Shown: positions 6,465 through 13,641 of the stretch, one piece after another
Layout: each line of letters begins with the position of its first letter
Position numbering within the stretch: the first letter of the stretch is position 1
From: Desulfobacula sp.
Lineage (GTDB): Bacteria; Desulfobacterota; Desulfobacteria; Desulfobacterales; Desulfobacteraceae
DNA: 13,641 nucleotides
Assembly (NCBI RefSeq): GCF_021107415.1
Contig: NZ_JAIOSW010000278.1
Coordinates: 1 to 13,641, forward strand
Direction: 5' to 3'
Notes under the pieces: model-generated
Told to the model about the DNA's origin: nothing
What the model saw: the letters and a program-made list of their open reading frames with translations, nothing else
The model's database searches: none
Position numbers and translations under genes: made by a program

Positions 6465-7112
6465 ATGAAGAAATTGATTAAAATAGGATTGTTATTTGGA
6501 TTGTTACTATTATTTGCGGGAAATGCCTGGGCGTTGCCAATAGCTGGAGATTTGGCTACAATGACTCCTGGTGATAGATATACTTTGACAACCAATGGTG
6601 TGTCTTATAATACGTTCTGTGTTGAAAAGTACAATTATTTCTCATATAACGGAACATACCTAATCGACTCTGTTGAAGATTATGCAACTGGCGGCGGTGT
6701 TGATAATGACAATGATGGCTATCCTAACAGAGACTACATTTCACAGCAATCCTTATGGCTGTATGCTTCATTTTATGACGGCTTGTTTGGATCAAAAGAT
6801 GAAATTGTAGAGGAGATGGTTCAACAAGCCATTTGGTTTATGGAAGATGAAATAGATGTCGCTGACAATTGGTTGGCTCTTCTCGGTATCAGAAACATTT
6901 TAAATGCTGCCCAAGATGGTGTTATAGACAACTATGATTTCACTGTAACAGGCTGGGACATAAAAGTTGCTAATTTAGTCAATCTGGATGGCTCCGGTGA
7001 TAGACAAAGCCAACTCGTTGGTGCGCCAGTTCCGGAACCCGCTACCATGGTCCTTTTTGGAATCGGTCTTCTGGGTCTTGCCGGTATCGGGAGAAAAAGA
7101 ACACAAAAATAA
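6465..7112 (+). CDS. Secreted PEP-CTERM sorting-domain protein with a Cys/Gln thioester-like signature
   Basis: A 215-residue exported protein. It has a clear signal peptide (MKKLIKIGLLFGLLLLFAGN, cut near AWA at 21-23). A PEP-CTERM sorting signal is at 189-212: VPEPA, a hydrophobic stretch, then the basic end GRKRTQK. The protein should therefore be exported and processed by an exosortase, probably in step with exopolysaccharide export. The mature part has a single cysteine in NTFCVE (C52), an acidic DxDxDG calcium-loop-like stretch at 80-85, and VQQAIW at 119-124. From memory, an FC-x-E plus QQAIW pattern recurs in a family of PEP-CTERM proteins. It also recalls the Cys and Gln motifs of Gram-positive thioester adhesins. 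AAGGAGA sits 6 bp before the ATG. It is a single-gene unit with a sigma-54 promoter and its own terminator. Sorting class is certain; the molecular role is unknown. Confidence 0.93.
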   Translation: MKKLIKIGLLFGLLLLFAGNAWALPIAGDLATMTPGDRYTLTTNGVSYNTFCVEKYNYFSYNGTYLIDSVEDYATGGGVDNDNDGYPNRDYISQQSLWLYASFYDGLFGSKDEIVEEMVQQAIWFMEDEIDVADNWLALLGIRNILNAAQDGVIDNYDFTVTGWDIKVANLVNLDGSGDRQSQLVGAPVPEPATMVLFGIGLLGLAGIGRKRTQK

Positions 7113-7138
7113 AATACCATTGATTTTAATTTAGAATT

Positions 7139-7172
7139 AAAGCAGGGCCTTGTAAGGGGTCCTGCTTTTTTA
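7139..7172 (+). terminator. Rho-independent terminator after the PEP-CTERM gene
   Basis: A 9-bp stem AGCAGGGCC / GGTCCTGCT (7141-7149 with 7158-7166, one G-U pair) encloses an 8-base loop. A run of six T follows. It lies 26 bp after the stop codon. On the opposite strand the hairpin is followed by a weaker T-rich stretch, so it may also stop transcripts from the convergent gene at 7205-8380. Confidence 0.9.
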
Positions 7173-7204
7173 TTCTCGCACCAAGGCACAAGGGAGTGAA
7201 GTTT

Positions 7205-8380
7205 TTATTGCGGCAGATGAAGTTTATCTGAAAACGTTACCACAAATTCATTTCCATCCGGCATTAAAGAAAACTGATATGAAATGCCCTGAGCTTTACA
7301 CAGCTTCATGATCTTGAGAAGTCCTTTTCCTCTTTTTTCCATATATCCGGAACCGGACAGGAATGAAGCAATGGTCTGGTTCCTGGTAAACTGACGGTAT
7401 ATCATGCTGTCCAGTGTCAAAGTGTTGGGCAGGCCGCCGGGAGACCGGATTTCAATACAATCCCGGAACATAAGGATTCTGATTGAAGCACCGCTGATGG
7501 TGTAATCCCTGTGGCAAACAGCATTGACAATGGCCTCCCTCAGCGCTTCCATGGGGTATTGATATTCATCTTTGCGTTGAGTATCATTTATCAGGTTCCT
7601 GTCCTGATGAACAACAAAGTTTAAAAACGACATAGCATCCTTGATCTGTTCATCTAGAGATCCTTTAAGGTTCTTCTCACTGATAGCCTCGGAAACAACA
7701 TCTTTACCTTTGTATGCTCCACAAGAGATATAATAGGATGGAAAATATTTCTGGGGATCTTTTCCAAATACCAGAAGTCCCCCAAGAGTCGGGTAATAAT
7801 GATTATCCAGTTCAACCAATATTGAAAGATTGTTTAATTCATTTTCCAGATAGAATGAATCTTCAACAGCTAAAGGAGATTGGCCCAGCCGCATCAGGTA
7901 ATCATTTACTTTAAAAAGATCTATCGAATTGACGTTAGCCTTTAAAACCGGGGTTTCATCATATTGAAAAACATTCTTATGTTGGAAAAGGCGCACGAGT
8001 TCCTGCTGAGTTGGAATCTGTTTTGTTGACCCGACACGAATATGGTAAATCCCTTTGCCACTGCAATGAGGTATTTCTCCCTTGTCAATGGTCAATATAA
8101 AAACAGTCTTATCATCTATTATGACTTTTTCGATAAGAGGAATCACGGGTGGATGAATATTATTCTGGCAGACATTGATAATAAACTCTTCGAAATTTTT
8201 TTTCGAACATCCGCGTATAATACCAGAATCATCAACTCCAAGCATGATTTGGCCGCCTTTAAAATTCAAAAATGCCACAATTTCCTCAGCCAGTGATACC
8301 GGATGGACATTATCGGTTTTAAACTCGATCTTTGAGGACTCACCGTTGTGGATGATTTCTAATAATTTATTTTTATTCAT
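7205..8380 (-). CDS. Schlafen/AlbA_2 domain plus HATPase_c_4 protein, putative regulator
   Basis: A 391-residue cytoplasmic protein of the COG2865 type, often called RecG-like or putative transcriptional regulator. Residues 13-125 form the AlbA_2 (Schlafen AAA_4-type) domain: ESSKIEFKTDN, then EEIVAFLNFKGGQIMLGVDD with the usual GG-x-I-x-x-GV-x-D pattern. A middle region joins it to a C-terminal HATPase_c_4 domain at about 276-370: EALREAIVNAVCHRDY (N286 in the ATP N-box), IEIRSPGGLP, and RGKGLLKI. The length is somewhat below many family members, which carry a further C-terminal winged helix that is absent here. The ATG is 1 bp after the stop of the TetR gene, so the two are almost certainly co-transcribed and translationally coupled. 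The true target of this family is mostly unknown; stress or phage-related roles have been proposed for some members. Confidence 0.88.
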   Translation of the reverse strand: MNKNKLLEIIHNGESSKIEFKTDNVHPVSLAEEIVAFLNFKGGQIMLGVDDSGIIRGCSKKNFEEFIINVCQNNIHPPVIPLIEKVIIDDKTVFILTIDKGEIPHCSGKGIYHIRVGSTKQIPTQQELVRLFQHKNVFQYDETPVLKANVNSIDLFKVNDYLMRLGQSPLAVEDSFYLENELNNLSILVELDNHYYPTLGGLLVFGKDPQKYFPSYYISCGAYKGKDVVSEAISEKNLKGSLDEQIKDAMSFLNFVVHQDRNLINDTQRKDEYQYPMEALREAIVNAVCHRDYTISGASIRILMFRDCIEIRSPGGLPNTLTLDSMIYRQFTRNQTIASFLSGSGYMEKRGKGLLKIMKLCKAQGISYQFSLMPDGNEFVVTFSDKLHLPQ

Positions 8381-8381
8381 T

Positions 8382-9011
8382 TTATTTTTTCTTCAACCCT
8401 TTGCTGATTATCTTGAATGCCGTTTTTAAGGTAGGTTTGACAAAAGCTTTCTGATTGTTTAAAAGCCTTTTGGAATCAACCCACAGGACAATACCACTAT
8501 AGGATGCCCATAGGACATCTGCAAGAGCCACGGGATGTTCGTCTATGAAAACACCCTGGTCAATACCTTGTCTTATGACATCAATGATGGCCCCATGAGC
8601 CAGGGCTGAGTGTGCCTTGATCTGCTTTAAGACTTCATCTGAAAGATTCTTAAGTGTTTCCCCTGACTGGAGATGAAATAAGTTGATTAAAATATTTGAA
8701 TCATATTCATATACATCAATAAATACATCCTGAAAATTATCAATCTTTTCTTCCACTGAAATATCCCGGCGGACAACTTTTTGAATTTTATCTGCCAGAC
8801 GTTTTAATATTTCAATGGAAAGAATTGTATGCAATTCTTCCTTATTTTTAAAATACAGGTATAAGGTTCCAGGACTCAATTCTGCTTCATAAGCGATTTC
8901 TTCCATTGTAGCAGCCCTAAACCCCTTATTGGAAAAAACTTTACGTGCAGCATTGATAATTTCTTTTTTTCTTTTCTTTTTTTCTCTTTGTTTTCTTTCA
9001 TATATACCCAT
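8382..9011 (-). CDS. TetR-family transcriptional regulator
   Basis: A 209-residue one-component repressor. Residues 16-62 form the TetR_N helix-turn-helix: EIINAARKVFSNKGFRAATM, EEIAYEAELSPGTLYLYFKN, KEELH. The remaining helical part (about 75-205) is the ligand-binding and dimer domain and gives no clue to the ligand. The N-terminal tail is very basic (KQREKKKRKKE), encoded by A-rich sequence. The start has AGGA 7 bp upstream. A perfect 6-6-6 palindrome lies 27-44 bp upstream of the start codon, so autorepression is likely. It is the first gene of a pair with the AlbA_2/HATPase gene 1 bp downstream. The glycogen phosphorylase gene ends about 100 bp upstream on the same strand without a clear GC-rich terminator, so some read-through is possible. 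Confidence 0.93.
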   Translation of the reverse strand: MGIYERKQREKKKRKKEIINAARKVFSNKGFRAATMEEIAYEAELSPGTLYLYFKNKEELHTILSIEILKRLADKIQKVVRRDISVEEKIDNFQDVFIDVYEYDSNILINLFHLQSGETLKNLSDEVLKQIKAHSALAHGAIIDVIRQGIDQGVFIDEHPVALADVLWASYSGIVLWVDSKRLLNNQKAFVKPTLKTAFKIISKGLKKK

Positions 9012-9037
9012 ATATTCCTCATTATTTTTTGAATGCG

Positions 9038-9055
9038 ATTCATAAACTGATGAAT
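9038..9055. promoter_or_regulatory. Palindrome upstream of the TetR gene, likely operator
   Basis: ATTCAT and ATGAAT form a perfect inverted repeat around a 6-bp spacer (AAACTG), 18 bp in all. A second, overlapping inverted repeat GAAT-GCG-ATTC is at 9031-9041. The position just before the TetR start suits an autoregulatory operator. Confidence 0.5.
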
Positions 9056-9113
9056 GATTAAATAATTACAAGAAAACAAGAGAAATCTCAAGAAAAAAAA
9101 TTAAAAAATCTAA

Positions 9114-11549
9114 TTAAATTTGTGACTTAATATTCCATATATCCCCTGCATACTCTTTAATGGTTCTGTCACTTGAAAACATTCCTGTTCTTGCTGTATT
9201 CAAAAGGGCTTTAACCGCCCATTGATTTGATTGTTTAAAATCTTTGCCAATCATTGCCTGGGCGTTAACATAGGATGAAAAATCAGCAAAATGAAGATAA
9301 TAATCGCCCTGTTCAACCAGCGTGTTATAGATATGCTGAAACAATTTTGGTTCTTTCGGGCAAAACAAATCTGAGCTTAAGGCACCCAATACCCGCTTTA
9401 AACGCTCATCTTTTTCAAGATATTCTTTTGGATTATACTGATGCCTGGCCTGTTCAACTTCTTCAACCGTCAGACCGAAAATATAGATGTTTTCCTTTCC
9501 AACCTGTTCATAAATTTCAATATTAGCCCCATCAAGGGTACCGATGGTGACGGCCCCATTCATGGCAAATTTCATATTACCGGTACCGGAAGCTTCCATA
9601 CCGGCAGTGGAGATCTGCTCGCTGACATCAGCAGCCGGAATAATTTTTTCTGCAAGGGAAACCCTGTAATCAGGCAAAAAAACCACTTTCAATAATTGAT
9701 TTACCTCGGGATCCTTATTGACAACCGCGGCAATTGAGTGAATAAGCTTTATGATGAGTTTGGCAGTATGGTATCCGGGCGCAGCCTTTCCGGCAAAAAT
9801 AAAGGTTCTAGGATGTCCAATATCCACATGATCTTCTTTTATTAACAAATACATATGAATAATGTTTAAAATATTTAAAAGCTGGCGTTTATATTCATGA
9901 ATTCTTTTTGCATGTATATCAAAAATGGATTCAGGATCAACCTTTTCAAACGCTTTTTGTTGAATAATTTTAGCCAGCCGTGTTTTATTCTCTTTTTTTA
10001 TTTGCATGAATTGATCTATAAAAGCCGAATCATCCTGGAAATCTTCTATTTTTCTGATTCTTTCAAGATCTTTAATCCATCTGTCCCCAATAGCCTCACA
10101 AATCAGTTTTGTCAGTCCGGGATTACATGAGACGATCCATCGTCTGGGGGTGACACCATTGGTTTTATTATTAAATTTATCAGGATAGAATGAATAAAAG
10201 TCCGGGACCAGTTTTGTTTTTACAAGTTCTGAGTGCACTTTTGCCACGCCATTGACAGAATGACTGCCGATAATGGCAAGGTTGGCCATCCTGACCTGTT
10301 TTTCTCCTCCTTCGCGGATAATAGACATCTTGGAAATCAAAGGGGCGCTATTCTCACCGAATTTTTCTTTTACCGTATCAATAAACCGCCTGTTAATTTC
10401 ATAAATAATCTGCAAATGCCTTGGAATTACCCGTTTAACAATGGATACCGGCCATGTCTCAAGTGCCTCGGGCAACAGGGTATGATTGGTATACCCAAGC
10501 GTTTTGGTCGTAATATTCCAGGCTTTTTCCCATTCAAGAGCATTTTCATCAACCAGAACTCTCATTAACTCTGCAACCGTTAATGCCGGATGCGTATCAT
10601 TGAGCTGAATGGCGACTTTTTCATGAAATTGATCAAACCCGGTATTTTCTTTTTGATAAATCCTGATGACATCTCTTACTGAACAGGCTACCAGAAAATA
10701 TTCCTGGACTAACCTTAATTCTTTTCCAACTTCCTTTGAATCTGACGGATAAAGTATTTTGGAGATGGTTTCAGATTTTATTTTTTCTTCAACAGCTTTA
10801 AAATAGTCGCCGTCATTAAAAATCTTCATATCAAAATCTTCGGATGCCCAGGCTGAAAAAAGTCTTAATCGATTAACCGTACGCCCGCCATATCCTGTAA
10901 TAAGGATATCATGAGGTCTGCCGATGAGAAGTTTCCAATCTGTCCACATGGGATTATATTCTCCATCCATATCCTTTGTATCTTCAATTTTACCATAGAT
11001 GGGAATCATGCATTTATTCCCTGACCGCCTGATAAGCCATGGAGAAGATCGATTTGGCCAGTAATCGGGTTTTTCTCTTTGATATCCATTAACAATCACC
11101 TGTTTAAAAAGGCCGTAGTCATAATTAATGCCATACCCGAATCCCGGCATATCAAGGCTTGCCATGGAATCTAAAAAGCATGCCGCAAGTCTTCCAAGAC
11201 CACCGTTCCCCAGTGACGGATGCTGTTCTTCTTCCACAAGCTCTTCCAAATCATATCCAATCTTTTTTAAAAATCTGGCGCATTTATCGTAAATCCCTAA
11301 ATTCATTAAATTATTGGATAAAAGTCTTCCAATTAAAAATTCCATGGACAGATAATAGAGTCGTTTTGAAGCATTATCTCTATACCGCTGATTTGTTTCA
11401 AAACTGATATCCATTAAATATTTACCCACGGCAGAAGACACGGCATTCATAAGATCAAGCTTTGTGGCATCCTCAATTTTTTTACCCAAAACGTATTTAA
11501 TATGGTGATAAAAAGAAGCTTCAAAACTTGTAAAATCAAAATAAGACAT
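9114..11549 (-). CDS. glgP: Glycogen/starch (alpha-glucan) phosphorylase
   Basis: A PLP-dependent alpha-glucan phosphorylase that releases glucose-1-phosphate from glycogen in the cytoplasm. The frame is 811 residues from the chosen start, normal for the family. Seen from N to C: RLYYLSMEFLIGR, HPSLGNGGLGRLAACF, the FGYGINYDYGLFKQ loop, QLNDTHPALTVAEL, TNHTLLPEALE, KTNGVTPRRW, and RIHEYKRQLLN. The cofactor motif is EASGTGNMKFAMNGAV with the PLP lysine at 660 (codon 9572-9570). The start was moved from the ATG at 11555 to the ATG at 11549. AGGAG touches the first ATG with no spacing, but sits 6 bp before the second, giving MSYFDF. It is transcribed away from the CoA-transferase fusion. Nothing else for glycogen metabolism is in the window. 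Confidence 0.97.
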   Translation of the reverse strand: MSYFDFTSFEASFYHHIKYVLGKKIEDATKLDLMNAVSSAVGKYLMDISFETNQRYRDNASKRLYYLSMEFLIGRLLSNNLMNLGIYDKCARFLKKIGYDLEELVEEEQHPSLGNGGLGRLAACFLDSMASLDMPGFGYGINYDYGLFKQVIVNGYQREKPDYWPNRSSPWLIRRSGNKCMIPIYGKIEDTKDMDGEYNPMWTDWKLLIGRPHDILITGYGGRTVNRLRLFSAWASEDFDMKIFNDGDYFKAVEEKIKSETISKILYPSDSKEVGKELRLVQEYFLVACSVRDVIRIYQKENTGFDQFHEKVAIQLNDTHPALTVAELMRVLVDENALEWEKAWNITTKTLGYTNHTLLPEALETWPVSIVKRVIPRHLQIIYEINRRFIDTVKEKFGENSAPLISKMSIIREGGEKQVRMANLAIIGSHSVNGVAKVHSELVKTKLVPDFYSFYPDKFNNKTNGVTPRRWIVSCNPGLTKLICEAIGDRWIKDLERIRKIEDFQDDSAFIDQFMQIKKENKTRLAKIIQQKAFEKVDPESIFDIHAKRIHEYKRQLLNILNIIHMYLLIKEDHVDIGHPRTFIFAGKAAPGYHTAKLIIKLIHSIAAVVNKDPEVNQLLKVVFLPDYRVSLAEKIIPAADVSEQISTAGMEASGTGNMKFAMNGAVTIGTLDGANIEIYEQVGKENIYIFGLTVEEVEQARHQYNPKEYLEKDERLKRVLGALSSDLFCPKEPKLFQHIYNTLVEQGDYYLHFADFSSYVNAQAMIGKDFKQSNQWAVKALLNTARTGMFSSDRTIKEYAGDIWNIKSQI

Positions 11550-11575
11550 AATCATCTCCTAATTAAGGTATTTTC

Positions 11576-11590
11576 GTGTTAATATAACAC
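11576..11590. promoter_or_regulatory. Palindrome in the divergent glgP / CoA-transferase promoter region
   Basis: GTGTTA and TAACAC form a perfect inverted repeat around ATA. It is centred in the 75-bp gap between the two divergent start codons, so a protein bound there could act on both genes. I could not assign convincing -35 and -10 boxes on either side. Confidence 0.4.
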
Positions 11591-11624
11591 AAAACTGATT
11601 AATAATTAATTGGAGATGCATATA

Positions 11625-13517
11625 ATGTCAAAAACAACTTATTGGGCTGACAATTATGTCCAGAAACTGACCAGTGCTGAAAAAGCATTGCGACATATAC
11701 AGCCCGGGCAAAGAGTATTTATTGGCTCTTCATGCGGAGAGCCCCAACATCTTGTCAAAGAATTAGCAGATGCCTCTGTCCGATTTACAGATCTTGAAAT
11801 TGTCAGATTATTGTGTATTGAAAGCGGCCCTTTAACACTGGTGGCCAACCGGTCCCATTCCCAGCAGTTTAATATCCGGTCCTTCTATCTGGGGTCTGCA
11901 TCCCCGAGCAAAATTCATCGGAATAAAAGATTTAACACACCCATTAACCTTTCCCAGATTCCCTATTTGTTTAAATCAAGAATGATGCCCATAAATGCTG
12001 CCCTGATCCAGGCTTCCCCGCCCGACGATTTCGGGTGGATGAGTTTGGGGGTATCCGTGGATATCACACTTGCCGCCTGTGAATCAGCAGATATTGTAAT
12101 TTGCCAGATAAACCCGAATATGCCAAGGGTATTGGGCAGAAGTTTTATCCATGTCAATGATGTGGATTATATTGTTGAACATGAAGAAGACCTTTTAACC
12201 ATACAGCCCCTTCCTGAACTTGAAACGGCTAATACTATTGCCAAACATTTATCACGGCTGATTGATGACGGCTCCACCCTGCAAACCAGTTTAGGTGTGA
12301 CAAGCGAAGCCCTTATGCTTTGCCTGTCTGAAAAAAATGATCTGGGTATCCATTCTCAATATTTATCAGACGGGTTGATGCGCCTTTTTTCCATGGGAGT
12401 TATCACCAATAAAAAAAAAGAATTTAATGATGGAAAACTTGTGGCCGGAAGTGCTGTCGGATCAAATCTTCTTTATGAATTTATTGATGACAATCCATCC
12501 ATTGAATTTCATCCGTCAGATTATATCAACAACCCGTCTATTATTGCCAGACATAATGCCATGGTCTCTTTAAACACTGCCATGGCCATAGACCTGACAG
12601 GACAGGTTGCAGCAGATGCTCTCCCTTATAATAATTATACCGGCATCAACGGACTTCTTGACTTTACCAGAGGAGCTGCCATGTCAAAGGGCGGCAAGTC
12701 CATCCTCATGATGACCTCTACATCCGATCATGGCAGAAAAAGCCGAATCATTCCCAATTTATCTGATATTGCAGTGGTTGTGCCCAGAGGGGATGTTCAA
12801 TTTGTTGCAACAGAATATGGTGTGGTTAATCTTTTTGGAAAAACCCTTCAGGAAAGAGCTATGGGATTGATCAGCATTGCTCATCCCGATTTCAGGGATG
12901 AACTCTTTTCAAAAGCCAAAGAATTTAATTTAATTGATATAAACAGAAAAATCAAACAGGCTATTAAAGGAGTTTATCCTTTAAAATATGAAGAAACCAT
13001 TACAATCAATGGGATTGCCATCATGTTCAGACCTGCCAAACCCATTGATGAAAGAGGCGTTCAGGAACACTATTATACCATGAATCGGGGGGATATTGTC
13101 TCAAGATTTTTTCATGAAAAAAAGAGTTTTGTGCATGATCAGATTGATACAACATTTGAAATTGATTATATCAATGATCTGACCATTGTTGCGACTATTG
13201 GAGAATTGGGATTTGAAAAAATCATTGCAGTTGGTGAATATTTTCGAAACTCCATTATCAACATGGCAGAAATTGCATTTTCCGTATCCAGGGAATACCA
13301 GAGCATGGGAATTGCCCAAATCCTCCAGAGGAAACTGACAAGGGCCGCCATTGATAATGATATTAAAGGGCTTGTTGCATATACCTCTCCTGAAAACACG
13401 GGGATGATAAAGCTGTTTCAAAAATTACCATATGCCATCACATCAGAAAAAGATAATGATATGATTATTCTAAACTGTCTGTTCTCTAAACCCAAAGAAG
13501 ATAAAGAGAAACAATAA
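11625..13517 (+). CDS. Acetyl-CoA hydrolase/transferase-like domain fused to a GNAT acetyltransferase domain
   Basis: A 630-residue two-domain cytoplasmic protein. Residues 1-475 follow the acetyl-CoA hydrolase / 4-hydroxybutyrate CoA-transferase fold: GQRVFIGSSCGEPQHLV, IQASPPDDFGWMSLGVSVD, SFIHVNDVDYIVE, NDLGIHSQYLSDG, EFHPSDYINNPSIIARHN, LDFTRGAAMSKGGKSI, and VATEYGVVNLFGKTLQERA. The position of the catalytic Glu (E238 of Clostridium aminobutyricum AbfT, motif HSEM) is Q245 here. The nearby glycine-rich LQ-x-GIG-x-IP loop is LQTSLGVTS. Residues 490-620 form a GNAT domain with an acetyl-CoA loop of the Q-x-x-G-x-A type (YQSMGIAQIL). Such fusions are known, but their substrate is not, to my knowledge. 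The start is the ATG at 11625, with TTGGAG 9 bp upstream; the TTG at 11610 and the ATG at 11616 are too close to that site. Confidence 0.88.
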   Translation: MSKTTYWADNYVQKLTSAEKALRHIQPGQRVFIGSSCGEPQHLVKELADASVRFTDLEIVRLLCIESGPLTLVANRSHSQQFNIRSFYLGSASPSKIHRNKRFNTPINLSQIPYLFKSRMMPINAALIQASPPDDFGWMSLGVSVDITLAACESADIVICQINPNMPRVLGRSFIHVNDVDYIVEHEEDLLTIQPLPELETANTIAKHLSRLIDDGSTLQTSLGVTSEALMLCLSEKNDLGIHSQYLSDGLMRLFSMGVITNKKKEFNDGKLVAGSAVGSNLLYEFIDDNPSIEFHPSDYINNPSIIARHNAMVSLNTAMAIDLTGQVAADALPYNNYTGINGLLDFTRGAAMSKGGKSILMMTSTSDHGRKSRIIPNLSDIAVVVPRGDVQFVATEYGVVNLFGKTLQERAMGLISIAHPDFRDELFSKAKEFNLIDINRKIKQAIKGVYPLKYEETITINGIAIMFRPAKPIDERGVQEHYYTMNRGDIVSRFFHEKKSFVHDQIDTTFEIDYINDLTIVATIGELGFEKIIAVGEYFRNSIINMAEIAFSVSREYQSMGIAQILQRKLTRAAIDNDIKGLVAYTSPENTGMIKLFQKLPYAITSEKDNDMIILNCLFSKPKEDKEKQ

Positions 13518-13521
13518 AAGT

Positions 13522-13641
13522 TTATTTTTTTACCCAATTTTTTAAGAGCAATGCAACAGATTCAATATGATAGGTATGGGGAAACATATCTATGGGTTGA
13601 ATTTCGCAGGTCTCGTATTTGGGGGACAGCATTTCAAGATC
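13522..13641 (-). CDS. rlmD: 23S rRNA (uracil-C5)-methyltransferase, C-terminal fragment
   Basis: The last 39 codons and the stop of a minus-strand gene that enters from the right edge. The peptide includes [20 protein letters not shown] followed by HIESVALL, the well-known C-terminus of the TrmA/RlmD family (a PIDMFP-x-T-x-H-x-E signature). These enzymes use S-adenosylmethionine to methylate C5 of a uridine in 23S rRNA. The catalytic cysteine and the SAM site lie outside the window, so RlmD cannot be told apart from RlmCD or another TrmA-like member. It converges on the CoA-transferase fusion with only 4 bp between the two stops and no GC-rich terminator hairpin between them. Confidence 0.85.
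   Translation of the reverse strand, partial: DLEMLSPKYETCEIQPIDMFPHTYHIESVALLLKNWVKK

Noticed and set aside
8940..9000. Phase-variable A tracts at the start of the TetR gene
   Set aside because: The A runs are about seven bases long and interrupted by G. They are well explained by a lysine-rich N-terminus in an AT-rich genome.
9012..9113. Sigma-70 promoter for the TetR gene
   Set aside because: TTGAGA-like and TTTAAT-like boxes exist, but none pair at 16-18 bp with a good second box, so no specific promoter is called.
11550..11555. Earlier ATG as the start of glycogen phosphorylase
   Set aside because: AGGAG abuts this ATG with no spacing. The ATG at 11549 has a 6-bp spacing and gives the expected N-terminus.
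11610..11624. TTG at 11610 or ATG at 11616 as the start of the CoA-transferase fusion
   Set aside because: The TTG is part of the ribosome site TTGGAG itself, and the ATG at 11616 follows it directly. The ATG at 11625 has normal spacing.

Overview
The window reads as a chromosomal piece of an AT-rich Gram-negative bacterium, most likely a deltaproteobacterial sulfate reducer of the Desulfobacterales type. This is inferred from the gene content (an exosortase-type exopolysaccharide locus, a PEP-CTERM protein behind a sigma-54 promoter, and an acetyl-CoA hydrolase/transferase fused to a GNAT domain) and from codon and base use. No marker gene fixes the taxonomy.

Left part (1-5797, all minus strand) is an exopolysaccharide assembly operon. 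In transcription order it encodes a Wzz-like chain-length protein with a GNVR region (5797-4160), a CpsD/CapB-like tyrosine autokinase (4144-3263), an undecaprenyl-phosphate sugar transferase overlapping the kinase by 8 bp (3270-1876), a Wza-like export protein with an SLBB-type domain (1810-1178), and an outer-membrane beta-barrel protein that runs off the left edge (1157 to <1). All five resemble the versions found in PEP-CTERM/exosortase loci. A near-consensus sigma-70 promoter (5911-5939) and a leader of about 105 nt precede the operon.

A 667-bp AT-rich intergenic region separates this operon from a divergent single gene (6465-7112) for a secreted PEP-CTERM protein. That gene has a textbook sigma-54 promoter (6384-6399), a pair of near-identical direct repeats 21 bp apart upstream of it (a likely activator site), and a rho-independent terminator (7139-7172). 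The pattern fits PEP-CTERM genes controlled by the PrsK/PrsR two-component system. The exosortase and PrsK/PrsR are not in the window. The mature protein has one cysteine (C52) and a VQQAIW motif, a pairing that recalls internal-thioester adhesin domains.

Middle part (7205-9011, minus strand) is a two-gene unit: a TetR-family repressor followed 1 bp later by a Schlafen/AlbA_2 plus HATPase_c_4 protein, with an 18-bp palindrome upstream of the repressor.

Right part holds a divergent pair around a 75-bp gap: glycogen phosphorylase (minus, 11549-9114) and a 630-residue CoA-transferase/GNAT fusion (plus, 11625-13517). In the fusion the usual catalytic glutamate is a glutamine. The last 120 bases are the C-terminus of a minus-strand 23S rRNA uracil-C5 methyltransferase. 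I saw no rRNA, tRNA, CRISPR array, transposon or phage gene.
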